Shown here: positions 37,279 to 47,650 of the stretch, piece by piece
Layout: the number at the start of each line of letters is the position of its first letter
Numbering within the stretch: the stretch's first letter is position 1
DNA from: Sphingomonas aerolata
GTDB lineage: Bacteria; Pseudomonadota; Alphaproteobacteria; Sphingomonadales; Sphingomonadaceae
Assembly: GCF_003046295.1 (NCBI RefSeq)
Contig: NZ_PZZN01000001.1
Coordinates: forward strand, 124,001-188,000
Direction of reading: 5' to 3'
DNA: 64,000 nt
Position numbers and translations under genes: made by a program
The notes under the pieces: generated by a model
Databases searched by the model: none
Seen by the model: only the letters and a program-made list of their open reading frames with translations
What the model was told of the DNA's origin: nothing

Positions 37279-37971
37279 TCAGCCCTCCACGGCGAGCCGG
37301 TATCCTGCCCCGCGTACCGTATGGAGGATCGGCGTCGGAAACCCGTCCTCGAGCTTGCGCCGCAACCGCCCGATATGGACGTCGACGACGTTCGATCCCG
37401 GATCGAAGTGATAGTTCCAGATCTTCTCGAGCATCATCGTCCGCGTCACGACCTGCCCCGCATGCCGGGCGAGGAATTCGAGCAGGTTGAATTCACGCGC
37501 ACCCAGCGGGATGGTGTGCCCACCGCGCGATACGACGCGTGAAAGCAGGTCGATCTCGAGATCGCCGACCGACAGCTTGGTTTTTTGCGGATCGCTCGCC
37601 AGCCGGTCCGACCGCCGCACCAGTGCCTCGACGCGCGCCGACAGTTCCGCGAACGAGAAGGGTTTGCACAGATAGTCGTCGGCCCCGGCCTTCAGCCCGT
37701 CGACGCGGTGGTCGACCGCGGCGAGCGCGGAGAGGATGAGGACCGGGGTGACGATGCCGGCCGCGCGGACCGCGCTGACCATCGCCAGGCCGTCGAGCCC
37801 CGGCAGCATCCGGTCGGCAATGATCAGGTCGAAGATCCCCTCGCTCGCGAGGAACAGTCCGTCACGCCCATCGCCACAGGTCTCGACGGCATAACCCGCT
37901 TCGGTCAGCCCCTTGGCGAGGTAGCTTGCGGTCGAAACATCATCTTCGACAATCAGGATCTTGCGGTTCAC
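37279..37971 (-). CDS. OmpR-family response regulator
   Basis: A 230-residue regulator. The receiver domain has acidic pair D10-D11, the phospho-acceptor D53 in LIIADRMLPGLDG, and the conserved lysine in YLCKPFSFAEL. The winged-helix DNA-binding domain includes LGAREFNLLEFLARHAGQVV and DVHIGRLRRKLEDG. The start is GTG 37971, the usual VNRKILIVEDD beginning; a G-rich site lies some 12 bases upstream. It lies between adk and rpsM with its kinase, though transcription is probably separate. Confidence 0.92.
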   Translation of the reverse strand: MNRKILIVEDDVSTASYLAKGLTEAGYAVETCGDGRDGLFLASEGIFDLIIADRMLPGLDGLAMVSAVRAAGIVTPVLILSALAAVDHRVDGLKAGADDYLCKPFSFAELSARVEALVRRSDRLASDPQKTKLSVGDLEIDLLSRVVSRGGHTIPLGAREFNLLEFLARHAGQVVTRTMMLEKIWNYHFDPGSNVVDVHIGRLRRKLEDGFPTPILHTVRGAGYRLAVEG

Positions 37972-38005
37972 GGCGTCATCGCTTTCCCCTGTCCCATAAC
38001 GGAAA

Positions 38006-38033
38006 GGCCGGCGGAAATCACTTCCCGCCGGCC
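38006..38033 (-). terminator. Terminator-like hairpin between adk and the response regulator
   Basis: A 9-bp GC-rich stem (38006-38014 with 38025-38033), followed on the minus strand by TTTCCGTT. It would separate the spc-adk transcript from the regulator gene, lying about 35 bases upstream of its GTG. Confidence 0.5.
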
Positions 38034-38137
38034 CCCACGGTACCCCCGGGAGTGACGGGCACCGATCTCTGGAAACTCGCGCCGCTCTTTCGGGCGACAC
38101 GCGTCTCTTAGGATCGGGCACTCGACAGGGGGATGAC

Positions 38138-38167
38138 CCGAACATGACAAACCTGTCATGTTCGGGG
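38138..38167. repeat. Perfect 13-bp palindrome downstream of adk
   Basis: Arms 38138-38150 (CCCGAACATGACA) and 38155-38167 are exact complements with an AACC centre. It ends 14 bases after the adk stop and about 167 bases upstream of the response-regulator start. It could be the adk mRNA 3' hairpin or an operator; the TGTCATG half-sites are of a size used by OmpR-family regulators. Confidence 0.6.
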
Positions 38168-38181
38168 TGGTGATCGTTTAA

Positions 38182-38832
38182 TCAGCGGTCGTCGAGGATC
38201 GCTGCGATCGCGACACCGACATGGCCGATGTCCGCCATCCCGTCGACGCGGCGCACGAGACCACGCGCATCGTAGACTGGCAGGATCGGCGCGGTCTTGG
38301 CGCGATATTCGGCCATCCGCGTCTTGACGGTTTCGGCATTGTCGTCGGGACGGCGCTTGAACTCGGTCGAGCCGCACACGTCGCAGACCCCGGCAACCGC
38401 CGGCTGCTTGAACCGATCGTGATAGCCGGCGCCGCAGTTCGCACAGGTATACCGGCCGACCACGCGGTCGATCAGTGCGGCTTCGTCGACACCGAGCTCG
38501 ATCACGTAATCGAGCGTACGGCCCCGGGCTGCAAGCAGCCCGTCGAGCGCCTCGGCCTGGGCCGCGGTGCGCGGATAGCCGTCGAAGATCACGCCGTTTG
38601 CGGTATCGGGCTGGTCGAGCCGCTCACCGATGATGCCCGACACGATGTCGTCGCTGACCAGGCCCCCGGCGGCCATCACGGCTTTCGCCTGAAGGCCGAC
38701 GGGCGATTCCGCTGCGACCGCAGCGCGCAGCATGTCGCCGGTGGACAGTTGGACCATGCCGCGTTCGGCCACGAGCGTCGCGGCCTGCGTGCCCTTGCCC
38801 GCGCCTGGCGGGCCAAGAAGGATGATATTCAC
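38182..38832 (-). CDS. adk: Adenylate kinase
   Basis: A 216-residue long-form kinase interconverting ATP, ADP and AMP. The P-loop is LLGPPGAGKGTQA, and FDGYPRTAAQAEAL is the AMP-binding signature. The LID domain carries four cysteines (CANC and CDVC), so it probably binds zinc, unlike the E. coli enzyme. I chose GTG 38832 because GAGGGGAG lies eight bases upstream; a GTG at 38841 would overlap that site. It follows secY in the spc operon. Confidence 0.95.
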   Translation of the reverse strand: MNIILLGPPGAGKGTQAATLVAERGMVQLSTGDMLRAAVAAESPVGLQAKAVMAAGGLVSDDIVSGIIGERLDQPDTANGVIFDGYPRTAAQAEALDGLLAARGRTLDYVIELGVDEAALIDRVVGRYTCANCGAGYHDRFKQPAVAGVCDVCGSTEFKRRPDDNAETVKTRMAEYRAKTAPILPVYDARGLVRRVDGMADIGHVGVAIAAILDDR

Positions 38833-38883
38833 GAAACGCACTCCCCTCGTTCGTGCAGGATTATAAACCGGTAACCCCGCAAC

Positions 38884-40248
<1,365 letters not shown>

Positions 40249-40384
40249 ACGTGTGATCGTCCTGGAAACAAAGAAGGCGGGAAGCGTTGTGACCGCCCCC
40301 GCCGCTCATATAGGCGCAGGAGCGCGCTTGTCTAATGCCTAGGTGCGTTATGCGAGCCCGAGGGGCGCTCGGTCGCCCCCTGCC

Positions 40385-40457
40385 CCGTTCGTCCTGCGCG
40401 AAGTCGAAGGACGTTGCCCCAGGTGACGTACCCTTCGACTACGCTCAGGGCGAACGG
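40385..40457. repeat. Palindromic intergenic repeat (copy 2)
   Basis: Arms starting at 40385 (26 bases) and ending at 40457 match with three mismatches. The arm shares CCGTTCG and AGTCGAAGG with copy 1 at 27296. It is inserted between the rplO terminator and secY. Confidence 0.85.
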
Positions 40458-40525
40458 AGGAAGGGTGGTCCCGAAAAACGGGCGGGTCGGAAGCGGGCGA
40501 CAGGAAGCCGCCAGGTCAGGCAAAT

Positions 40526-40558
40526 AAAAAAAGGGGCCGGCGCTCTCGCACCCGCCCC
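40526..40558 (-). terminator. Rho-independent terminator after rplO
   Basis: On the minus strand a GC-rich stem of ten pairs with one mismatch closes a GAGA loop (40533-40558) and is followed by seven T residues (40526-40532). It is the strongest terminator inside the ribosomal cluster and starts 15 bases after the rplO stop. Confidence 0.85.
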
Positions 40559-40572
40559 ATTTCTCGTTCGGC

Positions 40573-41115
40573 TCAGGCCTTGAACGACGCCTTGTGCGCC
40601 GCACGCTCCTTGTACTTCACGCCCTTCTTGGCGGCAGCCTTCTCGGCTGCGGGGACGAAGTGGATCACCTCGACCTTGCCGCCGATCTTCTCGACCGCCT
40701 CGATCGCACCCTTCGACGCGCCGTCGACGGTGAACGAAAGGACCGTGGTCAGCTCGCCCTTGGCGAGGAGGCGGACGCCGTCCTTGCCGCCACGTGCCAG
40801 GCCAGCGGCCTTGAGCGCGTTGTGGTCGAGCGTGGCGTTCGCCTCGATCTTGCCGGCATCGACCGCGAGCTGGATCGCGCCGAGGTTGACCTCTGCGAAG
40901 TCCTTGCGGAAGATGTTGTTGAAGCCGCGCTTAGGCAGACGCATGTGGAGCGGCATCTGGCCGCCTTCGAAGCCGGCGATGGACACGCCCTCGCGGCTCT
41001 TCTGGCCCTTCTGGCCGCGGCCGCCGGTCTTGCCCTTGCCCGAGCCGATGCCGCGTCCGACGCGCATCTTGGACTTACGGGCACCTTCGTTATCGCGGAG
41101 TTCGTTGAGCTTCAT
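40573..41115 (-). CDS. rplO: Ribosomal protein L15
   Basis: A 180-residue large-subunit protein. [20 protein letters not shown] and the glycine-rich [18 protein letters not shown] are the L15 signature. The basic C-terminal extension ([18 protein letters not shown]) exceeds the E. coli length of about 144. ATG 41115 is the family start. Confidence 0.97.
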   Translation of the reverse strand: MKLNELRDNEGARKSKMRVGRGIGSGKGKTGGRGQKGQKSREGVSIAGFEGGQMPLHMRLPKRGFNNIFRKDFAEVNLGAIQLAVDAGKIEANATLDHNALKAAGLARGGKDGVRLLAKGELTTVLSFTVDGASKGAIEAVEKIGGKVEVIHFVPAAEKAAAKKGVKYKERAAHKASFKA

Positions 41116-41175
41116 GGTAATGCACTCGCTTTCGCTTGTTACGCGCTGGTTGAAAAACCGGGGTTGGATTCTGGA

Positions 41176-41204
41176 ATAAGAAAGGGGGCCGTTAGCCCCC
41201 TTTC
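41176..41204 (-). terminator. Terminator-like hairpin between rpmD and rplO
   Basis: A perfect 10-bp stem (41180-41189 with 41195-41204) and a five-base loop, followed on the minus strand by TTATTCC. It sits in the 117-base spacer and could attenuate transcription into rplO. Confidence 0.6.
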
Positions 41205-41232
41205 CCGTATTTGTCACGTGGGTCGTGAAGGC

Positions 41233-41409
41233 TCAGCCTTCGACCGACACCATGTGCTGCACCTTGCGGATCATGCCGCGGACCTCTGGGCTGTCTTCCA
41301 GCTCGCGGGTCTTGTGCATCTTGTTCAGGCCGAGACCGACCAGCGTTGCGCGCTGGTCCTTCTCGCGGCGGATCGGCGAACCGGTCTGCGTGATCTTGAT
41401 GGTAGCCAT
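41233..41409 (-). CDS. rpmD: Ribosomal protein L30
   Basis: A 58-residue protein read directly from the minus strand: [20 protein letters not shown], then [20 protein letters not shown] and [18 protein letters not shown]. This is the full L30 fold with its GLGL(N)KM motif. It starts six bases after the rpsE stop, matching the spc operon order. Confidence 0.96.
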   Translation of the reverse strand: MATIKITQTGSPIRREKDQRATLVGLGLNKMHKTRELEDSPEVRGMIRKVQHMVSVEG

Positions 41410-41415
41410 GATCGC

Positions 41416-42219
41416 TTACTCCGTGATCGCAGCTGCATCGGCCTCGGCGGTCTTCGAACCACCATGGCCGAGCAGGTCGGCGATCTTCTTGCCGCGACGC
41501 TGTGCGACGGCCTTGGGCGAGGTCTGCTCGCCAAGGGCTTCGAACGTTGCGCGGATCATGTTGTAGGGGTTCGACGTGCCGACCGACTTGGTCACGACGT
41601 CTGCGACACCCAGCGACTCGAAGACGGCGCGCATCGGGCCACCGGCGATGATGCCCGTACCCTGAGGCGCCGACCGCAGCGTGACCTTACCGGCGCCGAA
41701 GTGACCGTTGCCGTCATGATGCAGCGTGCGACCGTCCTTAAGCGGAACGCGAACCATCTTCTTCTTGGCAGCTGCCGTCGCCTTCGAGATGGCTTCCGGC
41801 ACTTCGCGTGCCTTGCCATGGCCGAAGCCTGCACGGCCCTTGCCGTCGCCGACGACGACGAGTGCTGCAAAGCCGAAGCGCTTACCGCCCTTGACCGTCT
41901 TCGAGACGCGGTTGATGTGCACCAGCTTCTCGATCAGCTCTTCGCCGCCATCGTCCGAACCCGGACGACCGCCACGATTGTCACGACCGCCACGACCGCC
42001 ATCGCGACCACCACGGTTGCCACCGGGGCCACCGCCGCGATTGCCGCCGGGGCCACCACGACCGCCACCGCCGCCGCCACCGGGACGACCACGGCCACCG
42101 CCGCTGTTGCCCTGGTATCCGGTGCTCTGGGGCACGTTCCCCGTAACGTTCTGGGCCGTGACGTCCTGTGCGGTCGTCTCGGGTGCGATTACCGCTGGCG
42201 TGTTGTTTTCGTCAGCCAT
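41416..42219 (-). CDS. rpsE: Ribosomal protein S5 with Gly/Arg-rich N-terminal extension
   Basis: The protein has 267 residues, about 100 more than E. coli S5. The S5 core begins near residue 93 ([20 protein letters not shown]) and contains [21 protein letters not shown] [14 protein letters not shown] and the C-terminal [13 protein letters not shown]. Residues 1-38 are Thr/Val/Asn/Gln-rich; 39-87 are a low-complexity run of GGR, RGG and GGN repeats. Such RGG tracts bind RNA or phase-separate in other proteins. S5 lies at the mRNA entry site. The extension looks real because the ATG and reading frame are continuous and rplR stops four bases before. Confidence 0.95.
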   Translation of the reverse strand: MADENNTPAVIAPETTAQDVTAQNVTGNVPQSTGYQGNSGGGRGRPGGGGGGGRGGPGGNRGGGPGGNRGGRDGGRGGRDNRGGRPGSDDGGEELIEKLVHINRVSKTVKGGKRFGFAALVVVGDGKGRAGFGHGKAREVPEAISKATAAAKKKMVRVPLKDGRTLHHDGNGHFGAGKVTLRSAPQGTGIIAGGPMRAVFESLGVADVVTKSVGTSNPYNMIRATFEALGEQTSPKAVAQRRGKKIADLLGHGGSKTAEADAAAITE

Positions 42220-42222
42220 GTC

Positions 42223-42579
42223 TTAGAACTCCAATCCGGCTTCGCGCGCGGCATCGGCAAGAGCCTTCACGCGACCGTGGTAGAGGAAGCCGCCGCGATC
42301 GAACACGACCTGGGTCACGCCCGCCGCCTTGGCAGCCTCGGCGACGCGCTTGCCGACAGAGGTCGCCGCGTCGATGTTGGCGCCGGACGTGCCGCGCACG
42401 TCCTTCTCCAGCGTCGAGGCCGAAGCGACCGTCGTGCCGGCGGCATCGTCGATCACCTGGGCATAGATGTGCTTGCCCGAGCGATGCACGGACAGGCGCG
42501 GACGGGTGCCGGCGCGTGCGCGCAGCGCGGTACGGTTGCGGCGACGCCGCTTGGCGAAAAGAGAAAGTCCCTTGGTCAT
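42223..42579 (-). CDS. rplR: Ribosomal protein L18
   Basis: A 118-residue protein that binds 5S r[23 protein letters not shown] and the ending [20 protein letters not shown] are diagnostic. The ATG overlaps the rplF stop by one base (TAATG), so an in-frame upstream ATG within rplF was rejected. Confidence 0.97.
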   Translation of the reverse strand: MTKGLSLFAKRRRRNRTALRARAGTRPRLSVHRSGKHIYAQVIDDAAGTTVASASTLEKDVRGTSGANIDAATSVGKRVAEAAKAAGVTQVVFDRGGFLYHGRVKALADAAREAGLEF

Positions 42580-43112
42580 TACTTCTTCTTCCCTTCCTTG
42601 CGGAAGATGAACTCGCCGTCGTACTTGATGCCCTTGCCCTTGTACGGCTCGGGCTTGCGCCACTGACGAATCTCCGCGGCCAGCTGGCCAACCATCTGCT
42701 TGTCCGAACCCGAGATCTCGATCGTCGTGTTGTCCGGCGTCTTAACCTCGATGCCCTCGGGCACGTCGATGTTGACGTCATGGCTGTAGCCGAGCTGCAG
42801 CTTGAGGTTGCGACCCTGGGCTGCGGCACGATAGCCGACGCCGCTGATCAGCAGCTTCTTGGTGAAGCCTTCCGACACGCCGGTGACCAGGTTCTGCACC
42901 ATGGTCCGCTGCATGCCCCAGAACGCGCGGGCGCGCTTGGTGTCGTTGGCCGGCTGCACCGAAATGCCGCCGTCTTCGATCGTGTAGCTGATCTCGTCGC
43001 GCAGCGGCATCTTCAGGGTCCCCTTGGGGCCCTTCATCGTCAGCTGCTTGCCCTCGATCGTCGGCGTGATGCCCGCCGGTACGGTGACCGGCTTCTTACC
43101 AATACGGCTCAT
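42579..43112 (-). CDS. rplF: Ribosomal protein L6
   Basis: A 177-residue protein of the L7/L12 stalk base region. [20 protein letters not shown] and the C-terminal [20 protein letters not shown] are the family ends. Start and stop both overlap their neighbours by one base. Confidence 0.97.
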   Translation of the reverse strand: MSRIGKKPVTVPAGITPTIEGKQLTMKGPKGTLKMPLRDEISYTIEDGGISVQPANDTKRARAFWGMQRTMVQNLVTGVSEGFTKKLLISGVGYRAAAQGRNLKLQLGYSHDVNIDVPEGIEVKTPDNTTIEISGSDKQMVGQLAAEIRQWRKPEPYKGKGIKYDGEFIFRKEGKKK

Positions 43113-43507
43113 CAGAACACCTCCGCGAGGACTTCGCCGCCGACGTTCTGCTCACGTGCTTCGGAATCCGAAAGCACGCCGCGGGGCGTCGAGACGATGG
43201 TGATGCCGAGGCCGTTGCGGACGCGGGGAAGTTCCTGCGAGCCGGAATAGACGCGACGGCCGGGCTTCGAGACGCGCGCGACATGCTTGATCGCAGGCTG
43301 GCCCTCGAAATACTTCAGCTCGATGCGAAGGCCGGCCGCGGGGCCCATCTGCTCTTCGCTATAGCCACGGATATAGCCTTCACGCTGCAGAACGTCGAGC
43401 ACGCGGACGCGCAGCTTCGACGCCGGAGTCAGGACGGAGTCCTTCTTCGCGCGCTGGCCATTACGGATACGGGTGAGCAAATCACCCAGGGGATCGGTCA
43501 CTGCCAT
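43112..43507 (-). CDS. rpsH: Ribosomal protein S8
   Basis: A 131-residue 16S rRNA-binding protein, also the expected translational repressor of the spc operon. [20 protein letters not shown] and the [20 protein letters not shown] tail are the signatures. It lies ten bases after rpsN. Confidence 0.97.
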   Translation of the reverse strand: MAVTDPLGDLLTRIRNGQRAKKDSVLTPASKLRVRVLDVLQREGYIRGYSEEQMGPAAGLRIELKYFEGQPAIKHVARVSKPGRRVYSGSQELPRVRNGLGITIVSTPRGVLSDSEAREQNVGGEVLAEVF

Positions 43508-43517
43508 GATGTAGTCC

Positions 43518-43823
43518 TTACCAGCTCGACTTCGTGACGCCGGGGATCAGGCCCTTGTTGGCCAGATCGCGCAGCTGAATACGGCAGAGCCGGAACTTGC
43601 GGTAATAGGCGCGCGGGCGACCGGTCAGCTCGCACCGGTTACGGATGCGGGTCGGGTTCGCGTTGCGCGGGATTGCCGCCATCTTGAGGCGAGCGATCAG
43701 ACGCTCACCATCGTCGAGCGTCTTGTCCGCTGCGATTGCCTTCAGTGCCGCGTACTTCGGGGCATACTGCTTGACCATGCGCTTGCGGCGCTCGTTCTTG
43801 TTGACTGAACTCAGTTTCGCCAT
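43518..43823 (-). CDS. rpsN: Ribosomal protein S14, zinc-free type
   Basis: A 101-residue protein of the long C-minus type, which lacks the CxxC zinc motifs of the short form. The [20 protein letters not shown] segment is the S14 signature. Zinc independence removes one target of zinc limitation. Confidence 0.97.
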   Translation of the reverse strand: MAKLSSVNKNERRKRMVKQYAPKYAALKAIAADKTLDDGERLIARLKMAAIPRNANPTRIRNRCELTGRPRAYYRKFRLCRIQLRDLANKGLIPGVTKSSW

Positions 43824-43888
43824 CGACTTAAGTTCTTTCTTTCCTGAAGCGCCGCCCGTGACACGAGGTCAGGGGCGGCGGTTGGTAG

Positions 43889-44503
43889 TTAAGCTGCCTT
43901 CTTCTCGTCGGCAGCGTCGTCTTCGATCGGGAACGGGAAACCGAACAGACGGAGAAGCTCGCGAGCCTCGTCGTCGGTCTTGGCGGTCGTCGTCACGATC
44001 ACATCCATGCCGCGGACCTTGTCGACCCGGTCATAGCTGATTTCTGGGAACACGATCTGCTCCTTGATACCGCAGGCATAGTTGCCACGGCCATCGAAGC
44101 TCTTCGGGTTGAGACCGCGGAAATCGCGGACGCGGGGAAGAGCGATCGTGATGAAACGGTCGAGAAACTCGTACATGCGCTCGCGGCGAAGGGTAACCTT
44201 CACGCCGATCGGCATGCCCTCACGCAGCTTGAACTGCGCGATCGACTTCTTGGCCTTCGTCACGACGGGCTTCTGGCCGGCGATCAGCTCCATTTCCTGG
44301 GCTGCCTGGTCGACCTTCTTCTTGTCCTGCGTCGCTTCGCCGACACCCATGTTCAGCACGATCTTGTCGATCCGGGGGATCTCCATGACGTTCTTGTAGC
44401 CAAACTTTTCGGTCATCGCCTTAATGATCGTCTCATCATACATCTTCCGCATGCGCGGCGTGTAGGCGGCCTCGGTGCCAGCGGCGGTGTTCTGATCAAC
44501 CAT
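43889..44503 (-). CDS. rplE: Ribosomal protein L5
   Basis: A 204-residue 5S rRNA-binding protein. [20 protein letters not shown] and [20 protein letters not shown] match the family. Both ends are extended over E. coli, including an acidic and lysine tail ([10 protein letters not shown]). The ATG at 44503 overlaps rplX by eight bases. Confidence 0.97.
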   Translation of the reverse strand: MVDQNTAAGTEAAYTPRMRKMYDETIIKAMTEKFGYKNVMEIPRIDKIVLNMGVGEATQDKKKVDQAAQEMELIAGQKPVVTKAKKSIAQFKLREGMPIGVKVTLRRERMYEFLDRFITIALPRVRDFRGLNPKSFDGRGNYACGIKEQIVFPEISYDRVDKVRGMDVIVTTTAKTDDEARELLRLFGFPFPIEDDAADEKKAA

Positions 44504-44813
44504 TGATCTTCTCCCCGGTCTTGACGGCCACGCGGACCTTCTTGCCATCCTGCTCCTCGAAGCGGACGCGGGTCGGCTTGCCGTCTGCGGTCACGTGAGC
44601 GACCTTCGAGACGTGCATCGGTGCTTCCTTGCGAACCAGGCCACCCTGCGGGTCACCCTGGGTCGGCTTCGTGTGGCGCACGGCAATGTTCACGCCCGAG
44701 ACGACGACCTTGTCGGTCTTCGGCATCGACATCGTGACTTCGCCGGTCTTGCCCTTGTCCTTGCCGGACAGGATGATGACCTTGTCACCCTTCTTGATAC
44801 GCTGGCTCGCCAT
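44496..44813 (-). CDS. rplX: Ribosomal protein L24
   Basis: A 105-residue assembly-initiating protein. The KOW motif [20 protein letters not shown] lies at the start, and [18 protein letters not shown] follows. The ATG overlaps the rplN stop by one base. Confidence 0.97.
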   Translation of the reverse strand: MASQRIKKGDKVIILSGKDKGKTGEVTMSMPKTDKVVVSGVNIAVRHTKPTQGDPQGGLVRKEAPMHVSKVAHVTADGKPTRVRFEEQDGKKVRVAVKTGEKING

Positions 44814-45181
44814 TACAGCACCTCCGGCGCAAGGCTGATGATCTTCATGTGCTTCTTGCCACGCAGCTCGCGAACGACTGGGCCGAAGATACGGGTGCCG
44901 ATCGGCTCCTCGTTCTTGTTGACCAGCACCGCGGCGTTGCCGTCGAAGCGGATGACCGTACCGTCTGCACGGCGGATATCCTTGGCGGTACGAACGATCA
45001 CCGCGCGGTGAACGTCGCCCTTCTTCACGCGGCCCCGTGGCTGCGCTTCCTTGATGCTGACGACGATGATGTCGCCAACGCCTGCAACACGACGCTTGGA
45101 ACCCCCAAGCACCTTGATGCACTGCACCCGCTTCGCGCCGCTGTTGTCAGCGACGTCGAGATTGGACTGCATCTGGATCAT
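44813..45181 (-). CDS. rplN: Ribosomal protein L14
   Basis: A 122-residue subunit-interface protein. [20 protein letters not shown] and [20 protein letters not shown] are diagnostic. It is the first gene of the spc operon; a hairpin lies in the 164-base spacer behind rpsQ. Confidence 0.97.
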   Translation of the reverse strand: MIQMQSNLDVADNSGAKRVQCIKVLGGSKRRVAGVGDIIVVSIKEAQPRGRVKKGDVHRAVIVRTAKDIRRADGTVIRFDGNAAVLVNKNEEPIGTRIFGPVVRELRGKKHMKIISLAPEVL

Positions 45182-45300
45182 GGATCCGTATCCCTTCTCT
45201 GTCTCTGGGGTCGATACCGACCGAACCCCGCCTAAAAAATCACCCCGCCGCGGACGAGTCCGCAACGGGGAGGAGCGGCCGCTTAGCCGTTCCCGTTTAC

Positions 45301-45332
45301 GAAAACAAGAGCGCAGGGAGTTGCCCCCCTGC
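45301..45332 (-). terminator. Hairpin at the S10/spc junction
   Basis: A 6-bp stem (45313-45318 with 45327-45332), followed on the minus strand by GCTCTTGTTTTC. It falls between rpsQ and rplN, the usual boundary between the S10 and spc operons, so a partial terminator is plausible. Confidence 0.5.
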
Positions 45333-45345
45333 CCTCATGTTTGAT

Positions 45346-45618
45346 TCAGCCCTCGGCCGAAGCCCGCTCCGGCGTCGCGTGGGTGTTGACCCGCTCGATC
45401 ACCTTCCAGGTCTTCAGCTTGGAGATCGGTGCGGTCTCTTCGATCCGCACGGTCTCGCCCTGCTTGAACTCGTTGCTCTCGTCATGAGCATGATACTTCT
45501 TCGAGCGACGGATGATCTTCCCGTAGAGCGGGTGCTTCACCTTACGCTCGACGTTCACGACCACCGTCTTGTCGCCCTTGTCGGACACGACCAGACCGGT
45601 CAGCACGCGCTTCGGCAT
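45346..45618 (-). CDS. rpsQ: Ribosomal protein S17
   Basis: A 90-residue primary 16S-binding protein. [20 protein letters not shown] and [20 protein letters not shown] are the family core. ATG 45618 was chosen; the longer frame runs back into rpmC. Confidence 0.97.
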   Translation of the reverse strand: MPKRVLTGLVVSDKGDKTVVVNVERKVKHPLYGKIIRRSKKYHAHDESNEFKQGETVRIEETAPISKLKTWKVIERVNTHATPERASAEG

Positions 45619-45628
45619 GATGTGTTCC

Positions 45629-45835
45629 TTACTTCGCGGCGTCAGCGCTGGTGCGCTGAGCCTGCAGGGTCTTGATGCGAGCGATGTCGCGGCGGACCTC
45701 ACGAACGCGGCTCGGCTTTTCGAGCTGGTTCGTGGCGGCCTGGAAGCGCAGGTTGAACTGCTCGCGCTTCAGTTCGCCAAGCGACTCCGACAGCTGGTCG
45801 TCGCTCTTGGCCTTCATGTCGTCGATACGAGCCAT
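45629..45835 (-). CDS. rpmC: Ribosomal protein L29
   Basis: A 68-residue two-helix protein near the exit tunnel, part of the SRP and trigger-factor docking site with L23. [20 protein letters not shown] and [19 protein letters not shown] show the family pattern. It starts four bases after rplP. Confidence 0.95.
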   Translation of the reverse strand: MARIDDMKAKSDDQLSESLGELKREQFNLRFQAATNQLEKPSRVREVRRDIARIKTLQAQRTSADAAK

Positions 45836-45839
45836 GATC

Positions 45840-46274
45840 TTACTCGCCTCCCAGATGCGAGGTGTCGCCCAGGCGGGCAACGACCTTTACCTTGATCGGC
45901 AGCTTCATGGCCGCCCGCTCGAATGCCTCGGCGGCGATCTTGCCGTCGACGCCGTCGAGCTCGAACAGGATCCGACCCGGCTTGACTCGAGCGGCCCAGT
46001 ATTCCGGCGCGCCCTTGCCCTTACCCATGCGGACTTCGGCTGGCTTTCCCGAGACCGGAAGGTCTGGGAAAATGCGGATCCACAAACGCCCCTGGCGCTT
46101 CATGTGACGCGTGATCGCGCGGCGTGCCGCCTCGATCTGGCGTGCGGTGATCCGGTCGGGCTCCATGGCCTTCAGGCCGTAGGAGCCGAAATTGAGCGAA
46201 AAGCCACTCTTGGCGTCGCCCGAAATCTTGCCCTTAAAGGCCTTCCGGAACTTGGTCTTTTTTGGTTGCAGCAT
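45840..46274 (-). CDS. rplP: Ribosomal protein L16
   Basis: A 144-residue protein at the A-site side of the large subunit. [20 protein letters not shown] and [20 protein letters not shown] are diagnostic. It lies 15 bases after rpsC. Confidence 0.97.
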   Translation of the reverse strand: MLQPKKTKFRKAFKGKISGDAKSGFSLNFGSYGLKAMEPDRITARQIEAARRAITRHMKRQGRLWIRIFPDLPVSGKPAEVRMGKGKGAPEYWAARVKPGRILFELDGVDGKIAAEAFERAAMKLPIKVKVVARLGDTSHLGGE

Positions 46275-46289
46275 GTCTGTTCCTGCCCC

Positions 46290-46997
46290 TTAGCGACGAT
46301 CGTCGCGCTGCGGCCGCACGCCGGAGGTCTGAGCCTCCATCATGATGCGGTCGTACGACGTCGGATCGTTGCCGAGAATCTCGCCCTTGAAGACCCAGAC
46401 CTTCACGCCGCAAACGCCATAAGACGTGTGCGCCGTAGCCTCGGCATAATCGATGTTCGCGCGCAGCGTGTGCAACGGAACCCGACCTTCACGATAGCTC
46501 TCCGACCGTGCGATCTCGGCGCCGCCAAGACGGCCGCCGCAGTTCACGCGGATGCCCTCGGCACCGAGACGCATCGCCGACTGAACCGCACGCTTCATGG
46601 CGCGACGGAAGGCGATACGACGCTCGAGCTGATCGGCGATGCCCTGCGCGACGAGACGCGCATCGACTTCCGGCTTGCGGATCTCGACGATGTTCAGCGA
46701 CACGGTCGACGACGTCATCTTACCGATCGTCGAACGCAGCTTCTCGATGTCCGCACCCTTCTTGCCGATGATCACGCCGGGGCGTGCAGCGAAGATGGAG
46801 ATACGGGCCAGCTTGGCCGGACGCTCGATCACAACCTTGGAGATCGCGGCCTGCGGCAGCGTCTTCATGATATATGCGCGGATCTTGAGATCCTCGAGCA
46901 GGAGCCGACCATAGTCGGCGCCTTCGGCGTACCAGCGGCTATCCCAGGTACGGTTGATCTGCAGACGCAGACCGATGGGGTTGCTCTTCTGACCCAT
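46290..46997 (-). CDS. rpsC: Ribosomal protein S3
   Basis: A 235-residue head protein at the mRNA entry tunnel. It starts [20 protein letters not shown], with a KH domain at [15 protein letters not shown] and the C-terminal RAEGTRTxYGVxGVKVWxxK-like [16 protein letters not shown]. It overlaps rplV by one base. Confidence 0.97.
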   Translation of the reverse strand: MGQKSNPIGLRLQINRTWDSRWYAEGADYGRLLLEDLKIRAYIMKTLPQAAISKVVIERPAKLARISIFAARPGVIIGKKGADIEKLRSTIGKMTSSTVSLNIVEIRKPEVDARLVAQGIADQLERRIAFRRAMKRAVQSAMRLGAEGIRVNCGGRLGGAEIARSESYREGRVPLHTLRANIDYAEATAHTSYGVCGVKVWVFKGEILGNDPTSYDRIMMEAQTSGVRPQRDDRR

Positions 46998-47374
46998 TAT
47001 GCTTCTTCCTGCTCGCGCACGACGATGCGCAGACGGCTGAATGGCTTGAGGATGCGGGTCGACTTGCCGCGGCCGCGGGTCGAGAAGCGCTTCATCGTGA
47101 TCGACTTGCCAACCGATGCCTCGGCGACGACCAGCGAGTCGACGTCGAGGTTGTGGTTGTTCTCCGCATTGGCGATGGCCGAGGCCAGCACCTTGCGGGC
47201 TTCGATCGCCATGCCCTTGGTCGAGAAGGCGAGGATGTTCATCGCATCGCCGACCTTCTTGCCACGGATGAGCGCAGCCACGAGGCCGAGCTTCTGTGCG
47301 GAACCGCGGATCTGCGTACCGACCGAAAGCGCCTCGTTGTCCGCGACCTTGCGCGGGCTGACTTGCTTAGACAT
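46997..47374 (-). CDS. rplV: Ribosomal protein L22
   Basis: A 125-residue protein whose beta-hairpin lines the exit tunnel. The [20 protein letters not shown] segment and the [19 protein letters not shown] loop are typical. It overlaps rpsS and rpsC by one base each. Confidence 0.97.
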   Translation of the reverse strand: MSKQVSPRKVADNEALSVGTQIRGSAQKLGLVAALIRGKKVGDAMNILAFSTKGMAIEARKVLASAIANAENNHNLDVDSLVVAEASVGKSITMKRFSTRGRGKSTRILKPFSRLRIVVREQEEA

Positions 47375-47649
47375 CAGCGCTTGCCCTTCTTGTCGGCGGA
47401 GTGGCCGGGGAAGTAGCGCGTGGGCGCGAACTCGCCCAGCTTCATCCCCACCATGTCCTCGTTGACCGAGACCGGCACGAACTTGCGGCCGTTATAGACG
47501 TTGAACGTGAGGCCCACGAACGACGGCAGGATCGTCGAGCGACGCGACCAGGTCTTGATCGGCGAACGCGCGTTGGTGTCCTGGGCGGTTTCTGCCTTCT
47601 TGAGCAGATGAAGGTCCACGAACGGACCCTTCCAGACTGAACGAGCCAT
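47374..47649 (-). CDS. rpsS: Ribosomal protein S19
   Basis: A 91-residue 30S head protein. [20 protein letters not shown] and [20 protein letters not shown] are the family ends. It starts one base after the rplB stop. Confidence 0.97.
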   Translation of the reverse strand: MARSVWKGPFVDLHLLKKAETAQDTNARSPIKTWSRRSTILPSFVGLTFNVYNGRKFVPVSVNEDMVGMKLGEFAPTRYFPGHSADKKGKR

Positions 47650-47650
47650 G

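Larger units (their letters stand above)
40249..40572. other. 324-base spacer between rplO and secY
   Basis: This spacer interrupts what is normally a tight rplO-secY junction. It holds a rho-independent terminator right after rplO (40526-40558) and a copy of the palindromic repeat (40385-40457). No gene is visible. A promoter for secY-adk should lie between the palindrome and 40249, but I could not define it. Confidence 0.7.
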
